DNA from: Taenia hydatigena
Taxonomy: Eukaryota; Platyhelminthes; Cestoda; Cyclophyllidea; Taeniidae
NCBI GenBank assembly: GCA_036345935.2
Contig: JADWOT020001138.1
Span: 62,001-126,000, forward strand
DNA: 64,000 nt
Reading direction: 5' to 3'
Part shown: positions 43,811 to 56,600 of the stretch, one piece after another
Position numbering within the stretch: the first letter of the stretch is position 1
How the letters are laid out: each line of letters begins with the position of its first letter
Translations under genes and position numbers: made by a program
The notes under the pieces: generated by a model
Database searches by the model: none
Seen by the model: the letters and a program-made list of their open reading frames with translations, nothing else
Told to the model about the DNA's origin: nothing

Positions 43811-46800
43811 CTTTAGACCCTGATATAAGAGTAGGTTGTACTAGGTCTTCTCAATCATTTTGTCTGTCTCGTCTTCCCGTCGATTTTGTGGTCTATGCAG
43901 GACTTCGAATACTCTACCCTACGTCTTTTTGTTGCAGGCGATGTTATGTCTCATGCCTTAAACAGCAACGGACCGCGGAGTCATCACAGTTAGTCACTGC
44001 AGAGTTGCACCTGCTCCTTATTTGACAGTGTATAACAGATGCACATAACGTTAGGGCAGCGAACAATAAAGGGAGGCCTCCTAGTAGACATTTCTTCAGC
44101 AAAGTGATGACAGCTGTTGATGAAATAATCCCCTTGCCATATCTATCACCATCAACGAAAATTCAAGCACAAGTGAATGACGAAACAAAGACTTAATCTG
44201 GCGCCAAGAACATGGTGATTAGAATGTTGTTAAGTCTAACAAAGCACTATAAAAGTAACTGCATCGGTGCTGTATTTTGGCATTTGTGGTAGTGTTGGAA
44301 ACGAACAATGCTTTATATTAACCAGTGCATTCATATGAGTTGTATTTTAGAACTGATTTATATCGTCGCTTAGAGATAAATTAGGGACGTCGGACACTGC
44401 AAACAGATCAGGACAGGTTATATGCGCAAATATACTATAAAATTAGCGTTCCTTACGAAGATTTGGCAAATGCAATGGAAGTGAGCAGGTCTATAGCGCT
44501 GCTGTTCAATTACCAAAAAAAAACAATTATCTGGAGCAACATAAATGTCATTTATTTCATCACGAATGCTGTGTATGAACGTAATGATTAAACGAGAGCG
44601 GGTTTACGATATCAGATTGTTTATAAGCGCAAAAGAATTTAGGAGAGGCTTAACGCACGCAGGATATGGATGATTTGAAGTAAAATAATAGCGGATTTTG
44701 GGAGTCGAAATGCTTAGAGATTGTGAATTTAAAGTACAATTTGAGGAAGCATCAGTGAGGCATACAATGAAGTGCAGTCTCCTCAGAAGGGACTAGGCGC
44801 TTAGCGCCTTCATGCTGCGGTGCAGACATTTGCCATCCAGTGTGGCGTCAGAGTGGGAGGCTCAAGGAAGCGGGACGTGCCTGCCTTTCCGATATGGGCT
44901 AACACAAAAGTATTGTAGCCTCGCCACATTGGTTTGCTTAGTTGGAAGGACGCGAGAACACAGGTGGTTTCAACAAATTCGGTGAATTAAGCGCTTACTC
45001 AAAGAAGGTGCTGAGGCTATTAATGGGGTCGTGGGAGTTGCCGCGGTTTTCTCTCATGAAGCAAATGCAAGGTGGATCGCAAAATTATTATCCTTAGGAT
45101 TAATTAAAGGAAATTGTGATGTTGTCACAAGACTGCTACTACTTGTAGTAGATTACCAAAAGTTCACAAAGCATTGCCCTATGTGAGATATTTTAGAAGA
45201 GATATCATGTAAGGACAGTTCAAACTTAAGGCTCAAAAACGTCATTTTGCGCATAAGGCCGTGGAGTAAATGTTTCATTGAAGATTTGCAAATCAGCGCG
45301 ATAAACGCTTCCATTGCAAGGCAAATTCACCAAAGCCCTAAGCCAGTAGAGTCGATGGGATGCAACTCTCCATCTTTGTAAATAACACAACTTCTAGACT
45401 GCGTAATTGGTCCAATTCAAGTTCCTGTGAAGTAGCGAGATAGTAGTCTTCCTTATTTAAAGTCATTTTTCATTCAAGGCATCCAAGTATGCCAGGGACT
45501 ATTATTTGCAAAGTTCACCGGTAAAGCAGGGGTCTATAGTAGTGTAGACTAATGCTTAAATTAGTCATTGTATGCTAAACACATTTATGCCCTCCCTGAC
45601 CAAGTTTGGCCACCCACCATGCTACTTGCTATCAGGATTATCCACTGCGATTCTATTCACGCGCTCTTTATTAGAATTTCCATTCATTTGGCAAACATGT
45701 TACATAAATATACAAGGCCTTGCAAGCTGCCTCGGCTTGGTATTTACGACTCATTTTCCTTCTCTCCCATCTACGAGTGTCAGGACCGGATATTTGCTGG
45801 TACATCGCGAAAGGCTAAAAGTACGCAAGATTATACATTCCGTGCTTTTTAATTCTTCTCCAGAGTGTGCAACAACCGCGACCCGAAGATTGCATTTCTT
45901 CACATCTGTAGGTGTCTTTGGTTGTGGCTAAAAGCAGCATCATTGGTGAGGCAGAACAACACTTTCACTCAGTTCACATGCGGCATAAGTACCAGCGGCT
46001 GTGCAATGCTTCGGAGAAATTTAGTTTAGTGAGGTAATAGTGTGGGTAGATTTATGTGTTATCACACGCTGACCAATGGAAACGTGTGAGTTCATGAAAA
46101 GTAGGTGAATAGCGATGCAAATCATTAAACTTTAGTTGCTGAAGTCTACAAAATACCACCTTAGGCACCAAAATAAAACGCATATCCCAAAGTTTCGAAA
46201 TTCAGTTTTGCCGCTTTCGTTCGCCAAAGCAAAAATATACAAGGACAATATATAATGGCTATTCCGCACAAACTTCATTAAACACGTCGACGAATTTCTA
46301 GGATACCGATTGGGCAAAACCTAACAAGTTTCATAACGAATTCTCTACTATGAACTATTGATGGGAAGCCTAATGCTATTGGCTGTTAATATTTTTATTA
46401 AATGATGTATTTACATCCTTAGAGCCCATATCTAGACTTGGAACCAGATTGTACACGCGTGTGTCTTTATTTCTCCTCATCCACTACTTGCATTCATGCT
46501 TCTCTATTTACTTGCTGTCAGCGTTTTAATTTAATTAGCTTCCTTCACTAATAAATTATGAGAATAATCAACATGCATAACGGCACAAATTGGGCAAAGA
46601 TGAAGAAAGTGAAAAGTGAGCTTAGGGCGTTGGCAGCAAGTCAATGTTACATCTGTCTGTAAGCATAATGAAGAAAGTCACTTCGCTAAATAGTAAGTCT
46701 TCTTATGACCAAATTAGAAGGCCATTGTGTTTTAAATTGCTCTACCTCTAGTGGTTTATTATGCGCCGTCTTTCCTTGGGTCGACTAATGTTCTATCAAT

Positions 46801-49800
46801 CTTGTTTTTTGCTTTTCGCATAATCTTTGGCTGTTTTTCTCCATCACTCCTCTCCAAATTAATTTTTTCACAAAAGAGCGAATCGCCAAAGTTTGTCAAT
46901 CACAAAAACCCCTTTTTCCAAGAGGAAGATTAAATTATTTAATGCGCAATCTTGGCTTTCTCTTGCAAAGTAATCCGAAACAGCTTTAACTAGAAGGTAC
47001 ATTAGTGAAGACTCTCAAAGAGCCGAATGGATTTGCAAGAGAGTTTGCTTTACACGTGGACATCCAGTGTCTCTATTGGTAGCTTCTTAGCAGTGATGAT
47101 GGCAACTGCACACTCAAGGGCAAGTTAACACCTCGTCTACGAGGAGCAAGTCCGTGTCAAATAATTTGCTTCTTTTGTCGAGAGCTATTAGCACACAATT
47201 AGTAACCAAAAAAAAATAACTGAAATTAGCTACTTGGCATAACATTAGAACAATTAGGACATATGGAACTGACTGCGAGTGCATTTATTTTGTAATGCTC
47301 CACACTTAATGCTTCAAAAACAATTGAAACTTTTACTTAACTAGCATGCTAGCAAAGAATAAGCGGTTGGTATTTGGAAGGACAGGTTGGGTAATTGTAA
47401 CTGTAACAAATGTGGTTGTAGGTAAGTGTAGGGTGTTGATATAAATGTCCTGACGCTTTAGAAAATACCGCGTAGAATATAGGTTGGATGGCCAAGTGTG
47501 TATGCGATTTGCAAGGTGGACATCAAAGCAGCTGACAACATCGGCATTTGACTAAATGAGTTTGCACTGTTTCTATGGATTTGGCAGTGAATTCGTCCTC
47601 TCCGTTAGCAGCTCTAATGACGCAATAACTTATATAACAACCATCTAGCTTACAAACATATTTACACTGTTTTCATCACAACGCGTCATCTTGGGAAGGA
47701 AAACAAAATTGATAAAGAATTGGTTTGGTCAGTAAATCTAGTTATTTAGAATTCCCATAGGCCTATGGAATAACGTGTAAGTGACGAAAGTGTCGTGGGG
47801 GACCGCAGCAGTAGTCACATTTCGTTTCATGCAGAAGCCTCTATTTTTTCTCACAATTCAGCCAACAATTTACAAATTCGCTTACAACTTCTAAGGTGCT
47901 AACTTTTCACATTGATTTGATGCCACAGTCAATCTGTCCCTGGCATATTCATTAGAGGCTGACGTCCTTCTTTTTCATCGGTTCACACTTCCACAGCAAT
48001 AAATTACGCGGATTCAACATTACTTTGGGGATGCCTTATAATTGTCAGACAGTTGGCGGCGATAAAGGAAATAGATCACGGTTCACTTTTTCAATCCTAA
48101 GTAAATGATGAGAAACAATTAAATGTAAGATACTCATCCATTTTCCATCCCTATAATGCTTTTAATCCGACCAGCAAAGTGATGCGATGACCATACTTTG
48201 CGATAAAAGGAAAGACATTTGCGACGACTCAATGAAAGCTAATAGAAGTCAAAATGTAGGGATTTAATATAGGGTAGGACTTGCAAATCCTTAAGCACTT
48301 TAGATTTTTTTCTATTATCATACTACTCAGGCATACTATTCCCAGAGGCGCGCATGGTAGTCCTGAGTAGACATATTAAACAGCATAGGCATACCTTCTA
48401 AAATAGCTCAATCTTCAAAGCGTTATTCTTTACCGACTTAAGCCGTCTGAATAAGGCAAATCTCTCCTCGATGAGACCAATTCGTACAAAGCTGTTTAAG
48501 CTTTTCTCTTGCCTACAGTTTAGGCTTATTTTAAAAGGAGCTACGCCAAAATTCTTCACAAAGTCCCGAAATGGAACGGCTGAAACCGATACTACTGCAT
48601 GACATTGTTGCGCATTTAGTTTCTCACCTCCTCATCCATCCATTCTTTAATAATATCATAAGTAGAGATTGATCAAAGATGCCATCAAAAATATTTGTCA
48701 GTCATAGCTGTATAATAAATGGGAGGATAGGAGCAGGCAACATTGTAACGCTGCAGATAAATATAATAAAAAAATGGCAAACAATAGCTCATTTGAAGTC
48801 AATAAGGAGCGATGTAGAGGGAGCAAGCACAAGCACACAGAATGATATCCGAAGAGGTTAGCTATTCGTCCTAATTAATTCTTAGAGAGAAAAGAAAATT
48901 TCGCGCATACAAGTGGTGATTGGTGCACATTACGAAAAATAAACGATAGCCATGTATCTAGGTTAAAGTTTGGCAGCTAGCAAAATAATCGATTTGACAT
49001 AGATAAAAAGGCATACGCTCACATGCACGAAGCATAACAATCTACTCACTTAAGAGCTTACGAAATAATTTCCATCACAAAGGAAATGAACATCACCAAT
49101 AATAGCGGTAGTTTTTATGCTATTATAGAAAACAAATGGTCGATAGTTGGTGGAGTTGGCTAAATTATTGATTTGCAATTAAGGGAAATCAGAAAATTTT
49201 GTTAAAAGATTGACATTCACGGCTTGCATGTTCATGGCTACTAAATCCAGCGACTTGAATACGATTTGCTAAACACCTAACCCACCTTTAGGAGGCCTCA
49301 GCTATATTTTAATCGCCTCTCTCCCACTGTTTATCCATTCATTGAACTGATTGCTCGGTTGGTATCAAATAGGTATCCGCCGCCTGCCTATCTTGACTAA
49401 TGCAAGCAAATCACCGGGGAGTCGGAACAAGCCAAACATAGGTAAAGGATACACAAAAGTATTTACTGGAATTTGTAGAGGAATCAAGGTGCATAAAAAT
49501 CGACGACTGTGGTTCCTAAAGTCTAAATGATGGAGTTTTATCAACAGATCTTAGCTCCTAAAATGAGTTCCCTGAAACGTTATCACAAAATGATAGTTGT
49601 CGAGAGGACTACTTTGCCTCAGCCTGGAGACCACCTATGGGACTGTATCTTTCGTGTATCAAACGGTGGTGATTAGTTTGCCTACGTCCATTTCAGGCAT
49701 ATTTTTTTGAATAATTAAGCAAAGGATCCTCAAGATAGCCATAGAATTACCATTTTGATAAGGGCATTAGTCCAAGCTTGCACTTTCAATAATTTGTCTG

Positions 49801-51099
49801 CCGATGCCACAAAACAACCCTCTCCTTTAACGTTGTGTGATCCGCTTCGCTTTTCTTGTAACATTACAACTTGTATATTTTTGCTACTATCATTTGTGCA
49901 ATGCCACTTTTATTATTACTTTACGTCTAAGAAAAAATGCACAGTATCTGGGACTCAAGTATTGCGCTAGCATCAATGCGTGCAAAAGCGGAGACACACC
50001 AATGGATCGCTCAAACGAACTGACCTTCAGGGCGCTAGTAAGCCATGCAGAGAACCGTGATCAGCGGATATAGAAGATAACACCCTCTTCTTTTTTGCAG
50101 TCACTTTCACTCCATTGTAGATAGTGACGCACGAAGACAATTTAAATACCCGAAGTATAAGATGCAAAAGTGTGGAAGAAACATCAAAACTAAGCCCAAG
50201 TTCATTAGTTAAGATGTGTCTGGGTTCAGGCAAACATAGCCAAATTGATAAATTGACAAAATAGAGGGTTCATAAACTCACCTAAACAACTTGGCTAGAA
50301 AGCAGCATTGTTTCGCAAATAAAAACGCAAACCGCGATAACGCAAGCAATCCATTCATCTCAGAAAATAGCTGCGACGTGTAAATCATATGTCGGCAGGA
50401 TACACACGTTATACATTGCCTACTCTGCACATTTTTTTATTTTGCACTCAACACGTCCACCTGGAAGTCCAAGACAACCGTTAAGGCAAACGCAATGGCT
50501 CATGAATAACACAGTCCAAACAATTCCGAATGCAAAATTTGTTGACGATCAGCATTAGCAGCATTTGTTACAGATTCAAAGCAAAAAGGAAGTAGAGGAG
50601 AATGCGCACACCGTCGACTAGCCCCTTCACCACCATAGTTTTCAGGGACATCCTCACTAGAGTCGGTGCAAGCACAACTTCAGGCGTCTACCACCACTGA
50701 TGCAACCATTCTCACGGCTGCGCGTATTGTGGCGCCACCTTGGGCGGCCATGCATGCGGTATGTCCCATTGCGGCTTCTGCACCGGCCACCATACAAGCT
50801 TCTCCTCACATTGTGGGCTCTTCACAACCTCAGCCTACGGTGCCCACTTCCACGTATACGGAAATAACCAACTCCCACACTCCATTTCTTCGGCTTTCTT
50901 TGCTTGGTTTGAAATGATTTATGCGCCTGCTTATATACCCTTCTCGTCGGTTCCAATTATTGCACGTGAAGTTCGTGCTCATCGCACTTCTACCTCTATG
51001 TTCGTGATACCCGCTCCTCACCACCACTCTCGTCCTTCACTGAAAAATTCGTGATTTCTGGTGCCTTGAAATGTGTCTAAACTTCACTTCTGATGCATA
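43811..51099. other. No gene recognised in most of this stretch
   Basis: The longest frame is 119 codons (45572-45931, plus; hydrophobic, overlapping another plus frame). A plus frame at 50666-50917 is rich in Ala, Thr, Ser and Pro, and sits with an overlapping His/Ser-rich frame (50740-51054) in a locally C-rich segment just before the repeat at 51100. None of these could be linked to a family. Confidence 0.3.
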
Positions 51100-51474
51100 G
51101 TGAAGCAGAGTTGAACAATCACTTTGGTCATATTTTGCTTGCAGACCGATATGGGGATAAAACTATCATGACGAGGCTATCGTCACCTAGATAGGGGTCA
51201 ATGCTGGGTGTCAAGATTTCTCATTCTTACTTAAAGAAGAGGTTGTAACGAACCTCATTCTCACAATAATAATTTGACCGACTTTGAATTCGCCTCAACG
51301 GGGGTGCATTGAATTGGACTCAAGCACTAATACGGACAATGCGAAGTACTTTAGTACAAAAGTACAGCACCACCTTGTGGAAGAGTAGGGAATTCGTCTA
51401 GGAGGAACTGACATAAATTTATGGCTTTGCTAAGAACCATCATTATTTTAATAGCAAATTCTTTCTTAAAATGG
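51100..51474 (+). repeat. Dispersed ~370-bp repeat family 2, copy 1
   Basis: Aligns in the same orientation with 62816-63190. Shared landmarks in order: AGAGTTGAAC.ATCACTTTG, TTGACCGACTTT, GCACTAAT/GCGCTAAT, CAAAAGTACAGCA, GGAAGAGTA, AAATTCGTC, GGCTTTGCT and ATTATTTTA. Similarity is roughly 70 per cent. No coding frame spans it, so it is probably an old non-autonomous element or a remnant. Confidence 0.75.
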
Positions 51475-54079
51475 GCAGTACGTTATGTCACCCCATAAGG
51501 CTGACCACAAGCCAGTCGCCACCATTATTTTTCCGTATAGGCGGCAAAATACCCGATCCTTTTTAACAAGCCACAGAAACATCAATATTGCACAGAAACT
51601 ACTAATGGAGAGTAATTATCTGTGCATATATCACTCTTAAGTAAGCGCTGTTTTCGTCTTTGTTGATGATGGTACCACGACTAAGGCTATGCTTTTATCG
51701 AAGCTTGTGAAACGGCCTTGGCGTTCTGCAAAAGTAAGGCAGACAGCCAACATATTATAAGCTTCCATTAAGTTCATTATTGCATTCCACTCTACTAAAT
51801 TTTCATCAGCTTTGATTGCCACTGGCAGTTATTACACATTACGTTAGTCATCCTATTCTGGCAGGCTTAACGTGTAGGTAGACAAGAAAGAGTAGAAATT
51901 GCAATGACAAAATCACACATAAAAAGCAATTTGTTCGCCTTTTAGTCTTGTGTAAATAGCACTGAAAAATCTTAGCAACCGACCCAGTAGTGTGTGAATT
52001 GAATGCAAAACCTGAAAGTCAGAACATCTATCGCAAGTAATCGGACTGGATGGTAAAGAATTGGGCCCACCAACACATGGTCGAGACTAGTCATGCAAAA
52101 AGATGCAAGTCAGTGCCCTCAAATCAATGTGCACTACAGCTAGTAGCCAAGTAGCCTCAAAAGGCATATGTTAAATAGTGCTTGTAATTTCTATAAGTTA
52201 AGCATGCATTTAAATGAAGATGCTTGATGTGTCGAAAAATTAATCACTCGAAAATCTAGAAGGAGCTTTAAACGCATCTAGATGACAAATTGAACTATCC
52301 TGAATCTGACTGCTTCAAAATAACCAAGGGGCTCATGTAATAGCGAATATATTGCCTTTTTTTAATAGTAGGTGAATAAGCGAGCAATTCGTATCACTGA
52401 GTTTCTGGCAGATATTAGATGGAACTCCTCAGCATTCGCTTGCCGAAACGGCTTCAGGCAGGGCTCAGTAAGGTGATCAGAAGATCTGTCAATGATGGTC
52501 TGCTTGATGGCCTTAGCAATGCTGCTACACGGTGCTTACTTTACGATTAGTCGCCATAATAGCAGTCGTTCCAAGGCCTTGCGCTAACGCTTTAATGAAG
52601 GTTGCGACCGCGGTGGGTGTAAGTACAGCCCTCAACTTTATAAATGATTTCTAATAAAATCTAACTAATGCTAAGACAACACAAGCAATCATGGGCGGTG
52701 GAGGAGTATACTCTTGCAAAGGCAACCGAGGTAGATATGAATCTGGAAAGGGAAAAAGGCACAGTCTAATCAATCTTTCAAAGACCTGCACCGAAATTGT
52801 CAGATTATATTTTGCACAATGAAACGTCGTATACTGATAAGTGCTCGGAATGCTTAAACTTATTAAAGGGTATTTTCTTAAAAGGGAATTTGTGCGCTGT
52901 AGTAATCGTAAGCTTATTTGCACGCGTTCATGTTTCATACCAACGTTACCATACGCCTTATCTCAAGGAGCATAATTTTTACAGTACTTTACAAGCGCAT
53001 GTTTTCTTAGCCTCCTCAATGTTCTTGCGTTGCGCATAAACTTATTGCTTGGCTGTGTTTTAGTATAATTCGATTTGTTATGCTAAACATCAGTACAATC
53101 TTTCAAGTTCATGTTTTTTCTTACGTTGCATTTAACTGTTTAAAATAGACTTTGGTCTAAAAAATTTTCGCTATGCGCGCCTTCTTTCACTTTAACTTTA
53201 TGAGTTTTTAATAATTACACCTTACATCTTACATCTTAGAGCCTGCTTAGACTTAAGTAGGCTTCACAGCCTGGTTAAAGCTTGCATTATCTCTTAAAAT
53301 GCGGTAAAGGTGCATCGAAGTCATATTTGTTTGCGTCTTGGGGAAATGCCTTGGAGAGCCAAAGCGCTGCTATCAATTCACAACTTATAGGACTATATTG
53401 TCGTCCGTACACCCTCATGGGATGAATAAATTAAAAAGTATCAATGTTTGATAGATGTATCAAGCTACCATTTTGAGCAGCGGCGAGACGCTCTTTTATA
53501 ATCATTGCGGTAGTATGAATATATGTGCATGCAAGTGTACCAAACAGTCAGATGGTTGATAAAGCAGTAAAGGCAGGCATCACTTTTAAAGTCACTTTTT
53601 GCGGCTGTTTTCGCTATCAAAACAAGCAAACGTGTTTGCTTATCAAATTCACTTTTATTTTGCAATAATTGGCGATGCTGAGCTATCTATAAAAAAATCA
53701 GCATTGCCTGAATCAAATGTTCGCCAGAAGCTGTGTTATTGCCTTGCTTGCATAAAAATATGCATACAATGATAGGTGAGCCCCTCGCATCGTTAACGGG
53801 TCATGCCAGAATTGCATAATCATGGAGGCTGTTTGAGTGGCTGCGCACGACTATTTCTGTTCGGCTACCTGAGTTACGATTTAGTGCATTATTTGTCCTT
53901 TGTTAGTTAGCATCTGCAGTGGTCCATAGTTTGGAACTGGGGATACGACATATATTTGCCCAAATCTGACGAGTGTTGTGGGTTCGCCCAACCCCGTCCG
54001 CGAGTTGGCCAGTATTGTGTTGACTCGAGGATTAGCTCACTGACGAATACCAAAACAGAAGGGAACAGCATCAGGTAAG
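51475..54079. other. No gene recognised
   Basis: Short open frames only. A small tandem of ACATCTT words near 53221-53238 is too short to matter. Confidence 0.4.
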
Positions 54080-54595
54080 ATGCGTCCGTCACATTCACGG
54101 CTGATTGAATGCAAGAGGTTTTCGTTGCCTTCCATTTGTAAAGGATGTACCAGCGAAACTCGTCAGAAAAATTTTGATCTCGTTGTAGGGCATATGAGCA
54201 CATTTGTAGGAGAGTGCGCTAGTTGTCATGTGAATGCGCAATTGCTGACACTTGCACATAAAGGCAGCAATTGCATTCAAAATTGCGCATCAAATATGTT
54301 TTCATTCACGATCATCTCTCTACGAATGGCTCATGATTATGAACAGATTAAATACCCAAGGAAAGAAGACCAAACAAATCGAATCCAACCATCGCCTTCG
54401 AGCCACCTCTGTTGTAAAATTCACATCAATGCACAAGACAAATGCACTTTTTCCACAAGATTTTATCATCTAACTACTCTTACATCGTCTTTGGCATGCG
54501 AATATGCCGTAACTCATCCTTTTCCATTCTATCGTATCGAAGCACATCATAGCATTCCAGTTGACAGTGTTGTCTCGGCTCATTCCATCCCCTAG
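54080..54595 (+). CDS. Open frame of 171 codons, unknown
   Basis: ATG 54080 to TAG 54595. It is the longest unexplained open frame in the window and longer than I would expect by chance. The product has about a dozen Cys residues spread through it and no signal peptide, membrane segment or known motif. Antisense frames (54203-53907, 54280-54095) overlap its start. It ends about 130 bases before a tRNA-like SINE head, so it might be an element remnant. Function unknown. Confidence 0.3.
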   Translation: MRPSHSRLIECKRFSLPSICKGCTSETRQKNFDLVVGHMSTFVGECASCHVNAQLLTLAHKGSNCIQNCASNMFSFTIISLRMAHDYEQIKYPRKEDQTNRIQPSPSSHLCCKIHINAQDKCTFSTRFYHLTTLTSSLACEYAVTHPFPFYRIEAHHSIPVDSVVSAHSIP

Positions 54596-54723
54596 CAGTA
54601 CACATCTTAATCGGAGCACATTGTACTATGCCACATCCTACCGTCTAGGCCACCGCATGGCAAAGGGTAATCAATGCACACTAATAAGTGTTGAAAGGAA
54701 TAGGCGAAAGGAAGCGAAAAATA

Positions 54724-54795
54724 CAGACAGCCAAAATTCGAACTCGGAACATCCAGTACCCACAGTGGCAAAGCGCCTATACCTTTTTTGTTAGG
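54724..54795 (-). repeat. tRNA-like SINE head
   Basis: On the minus strand the T-arm reads CCGAG, loop TTCGAAT, TTTGG (pairs partly by wobble), with B box AGTTCGAATTT. Upstream, GGTATAGGCGCTTTGCCACTG resembles an A box and anticodon arm. The T-arm resembles those at 20528 and 36563, so it is probably the same SINE family. Confidence 0.45.
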
Positions 54796-54942
54796 TTAGG
54801 AGCGCAAGGTGGATAAATGTTAAGTTCTCCTTAACTGCTTTATCAACAACTTCTGCTCTATCATCTTGGCTGAGCCTTTCTAATTCTTCTTTTGTCTCCC
54901 GGTAGGCGCACTATTTAGAACCAATTGCCTTGGTGCCGTGAA

Positions 54943-55206
54943 TCATGCATACATGAAAAACTTGTCTCTACACGCAGCCATCCAAGCCCCTTCTTTAGTC
55001 AGCTTATCGCCATCGCGTCGCATAGCAAAAGACATTCCCGACAGGGCCGACACATTGCTTACTTGGACGTAGGATATTGGTCCAGATTTTAGTAGCAATG
55101 CTACGGGTGGATATCGCAAAGGCTGAATTTGAGTTGGATTTGCGTACTTGACTACCAGCCTTGATGACATCGGAAGATTGATAGAAGACAAACTGTCATT
55201 TTGCAC
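54943..55206 (-). CDS. Possible exon or open frame, unknown
   Basis: An 87-codon minus-strand frame reading, among others, SSRLVVKYANPTQIQPLRYP and ALSGMSFAMRRDGDKLTKEG. Its amino-acid mix looks protein-like. No family, start context or splice site is firm. Confidence 0.2.
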   Translation of the reverse strand: MQNDSLSSINLPMSSRLVVKYANPTQIQPLRYPPVALLLKSGPISYVQVSNVSALSGMSFAMRRDGDKLTKEGAWMAACRDKFFMYA

Positions 55207-56499
55207 GAATTCATGCTTATGAATCTGTCTTGGGAAACATTATTTCCTGCAGTCAGATGCATTCGGAAAATAAAGTTGGTCTACATTGCTCACTACATTC
55301 ACTTTTCGCTGCTGAAGGTGGACAGATTAGTCGAATTTCGATACTAAAGGCGTTAGTAAGGAGCACTAAAACCATTTTAACTTTGGAGAGAGGACTCTGC
55401 GATCCATGCTACACATATGCTGTTGTTCACATCCATCCCAAAGTTTGACGCTCAAATCAACGCCGAATCAAGGCAGCTGGTCAACGTTTGCATTCATTTG
55501 AATAGGACCGAAGTCAAGAAAGGAAAGTTGATCAGAGGTGAATGCAGAAGGCTTAAACCAATCTTTAGATCCATATAGTTCTTTGCATTGTCATGCACTC
55601 TCGCAGCTCCAAATGGTTTGGGCATGAAAAAAACAATTAGCAGTTAGCTCCAAGCTTTAGGTGACTCGAACAGCCGTTACTGGAATTATTCCTTGGATTT
55701 TTGCTTCGCCAATAAGCACATATGCAAAGCCGATTCGATACTTCATTAGGTGTGTTAATCCTGCTTGTTTATGACGACATTTACTTCGTCTTTGCTGCAT
55801 GGCTTACACATGCGAACTTACAATAACTGGCAATTGATATTCAGGTTGTAGGGAAATTAATAAAGCGAATTGGTTGGACCACTACCATTCGCTGATGATC
55901 AAGATGCTGACTATCACACTTTCCCATTTGTTTACCCATCATTTGCGGTACTCAGCCAAATGTCTGAATTTTTTTACGCGTCGTCAGTGTAAACTGGAGA
56001 GTAGAGGGCATTTTGTCATCGTCGATGAAAGGTAGGTGCTCTCATTAACACGCCCAACTCCAGTGACGTCTAAACTACTACAGTTAAACCACTTGCATAG
56101 CTATTGAGGCAGATAATAGTGTGGAAGGGGAGGGTTCAGTAGAAGCGCCTGATTTAAAGTTTATCAGATTTTTAGCACCTACGCAGTTTCGTCAACCTGG
56201 AAGTCGGTAAGAAGGAATGGTGGCAGCAGCCGATATCACCTGTGAAAAGCAACCATAATTCTTGGTGAATAGAGTTAGAAAGAAGGACCAATAGATAAAG
56301 AGGGAGCTTTTCAAAAAGTCTTCCTAGGGAATGTCATCGCAGATGGCATCACACGTAATGGTCACGTAAAGTGGAAGGTCGTCACTGCCATAAGCGCAGT
56401 CTTTGTCCTCAGGCGTCAGAGTAGTACTTTCGACTGCTTTAGTAGACAGAATGTTGTTGCTGTTGCTGTTGCATAAATGCAGCATCAACAACGCATCGG

Positions 56500-56600
56500 G
56501 GCTTGTACTAACCTTTACTTTTTCCAAAGGCAATGGAGACAAAGTGATGTAAGCAGACCGTGTGAGGCGGTTAAGCAAGAGTTTGGAGTGACCGAAATAT
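56500..56600 (-). CDS. Possible exon or open frame, unknown
   Basis: The minus strand reads LLNRLTRSAYITLSPLPLEK and then meets an AAAG/GTTAGT sequence near 56512 that would make a good donor. The frame also stays open beyond it (to 56324) with an acidic, Ser/Asn-rich continuation. I do not recognise the product; boundaries are approximate. Confidence 0.2.

Noticed and set aside
53221..53238. Short tandem of ACATCTT words
   Set aside because: Too few repeat units to count as a microsatellite or array.
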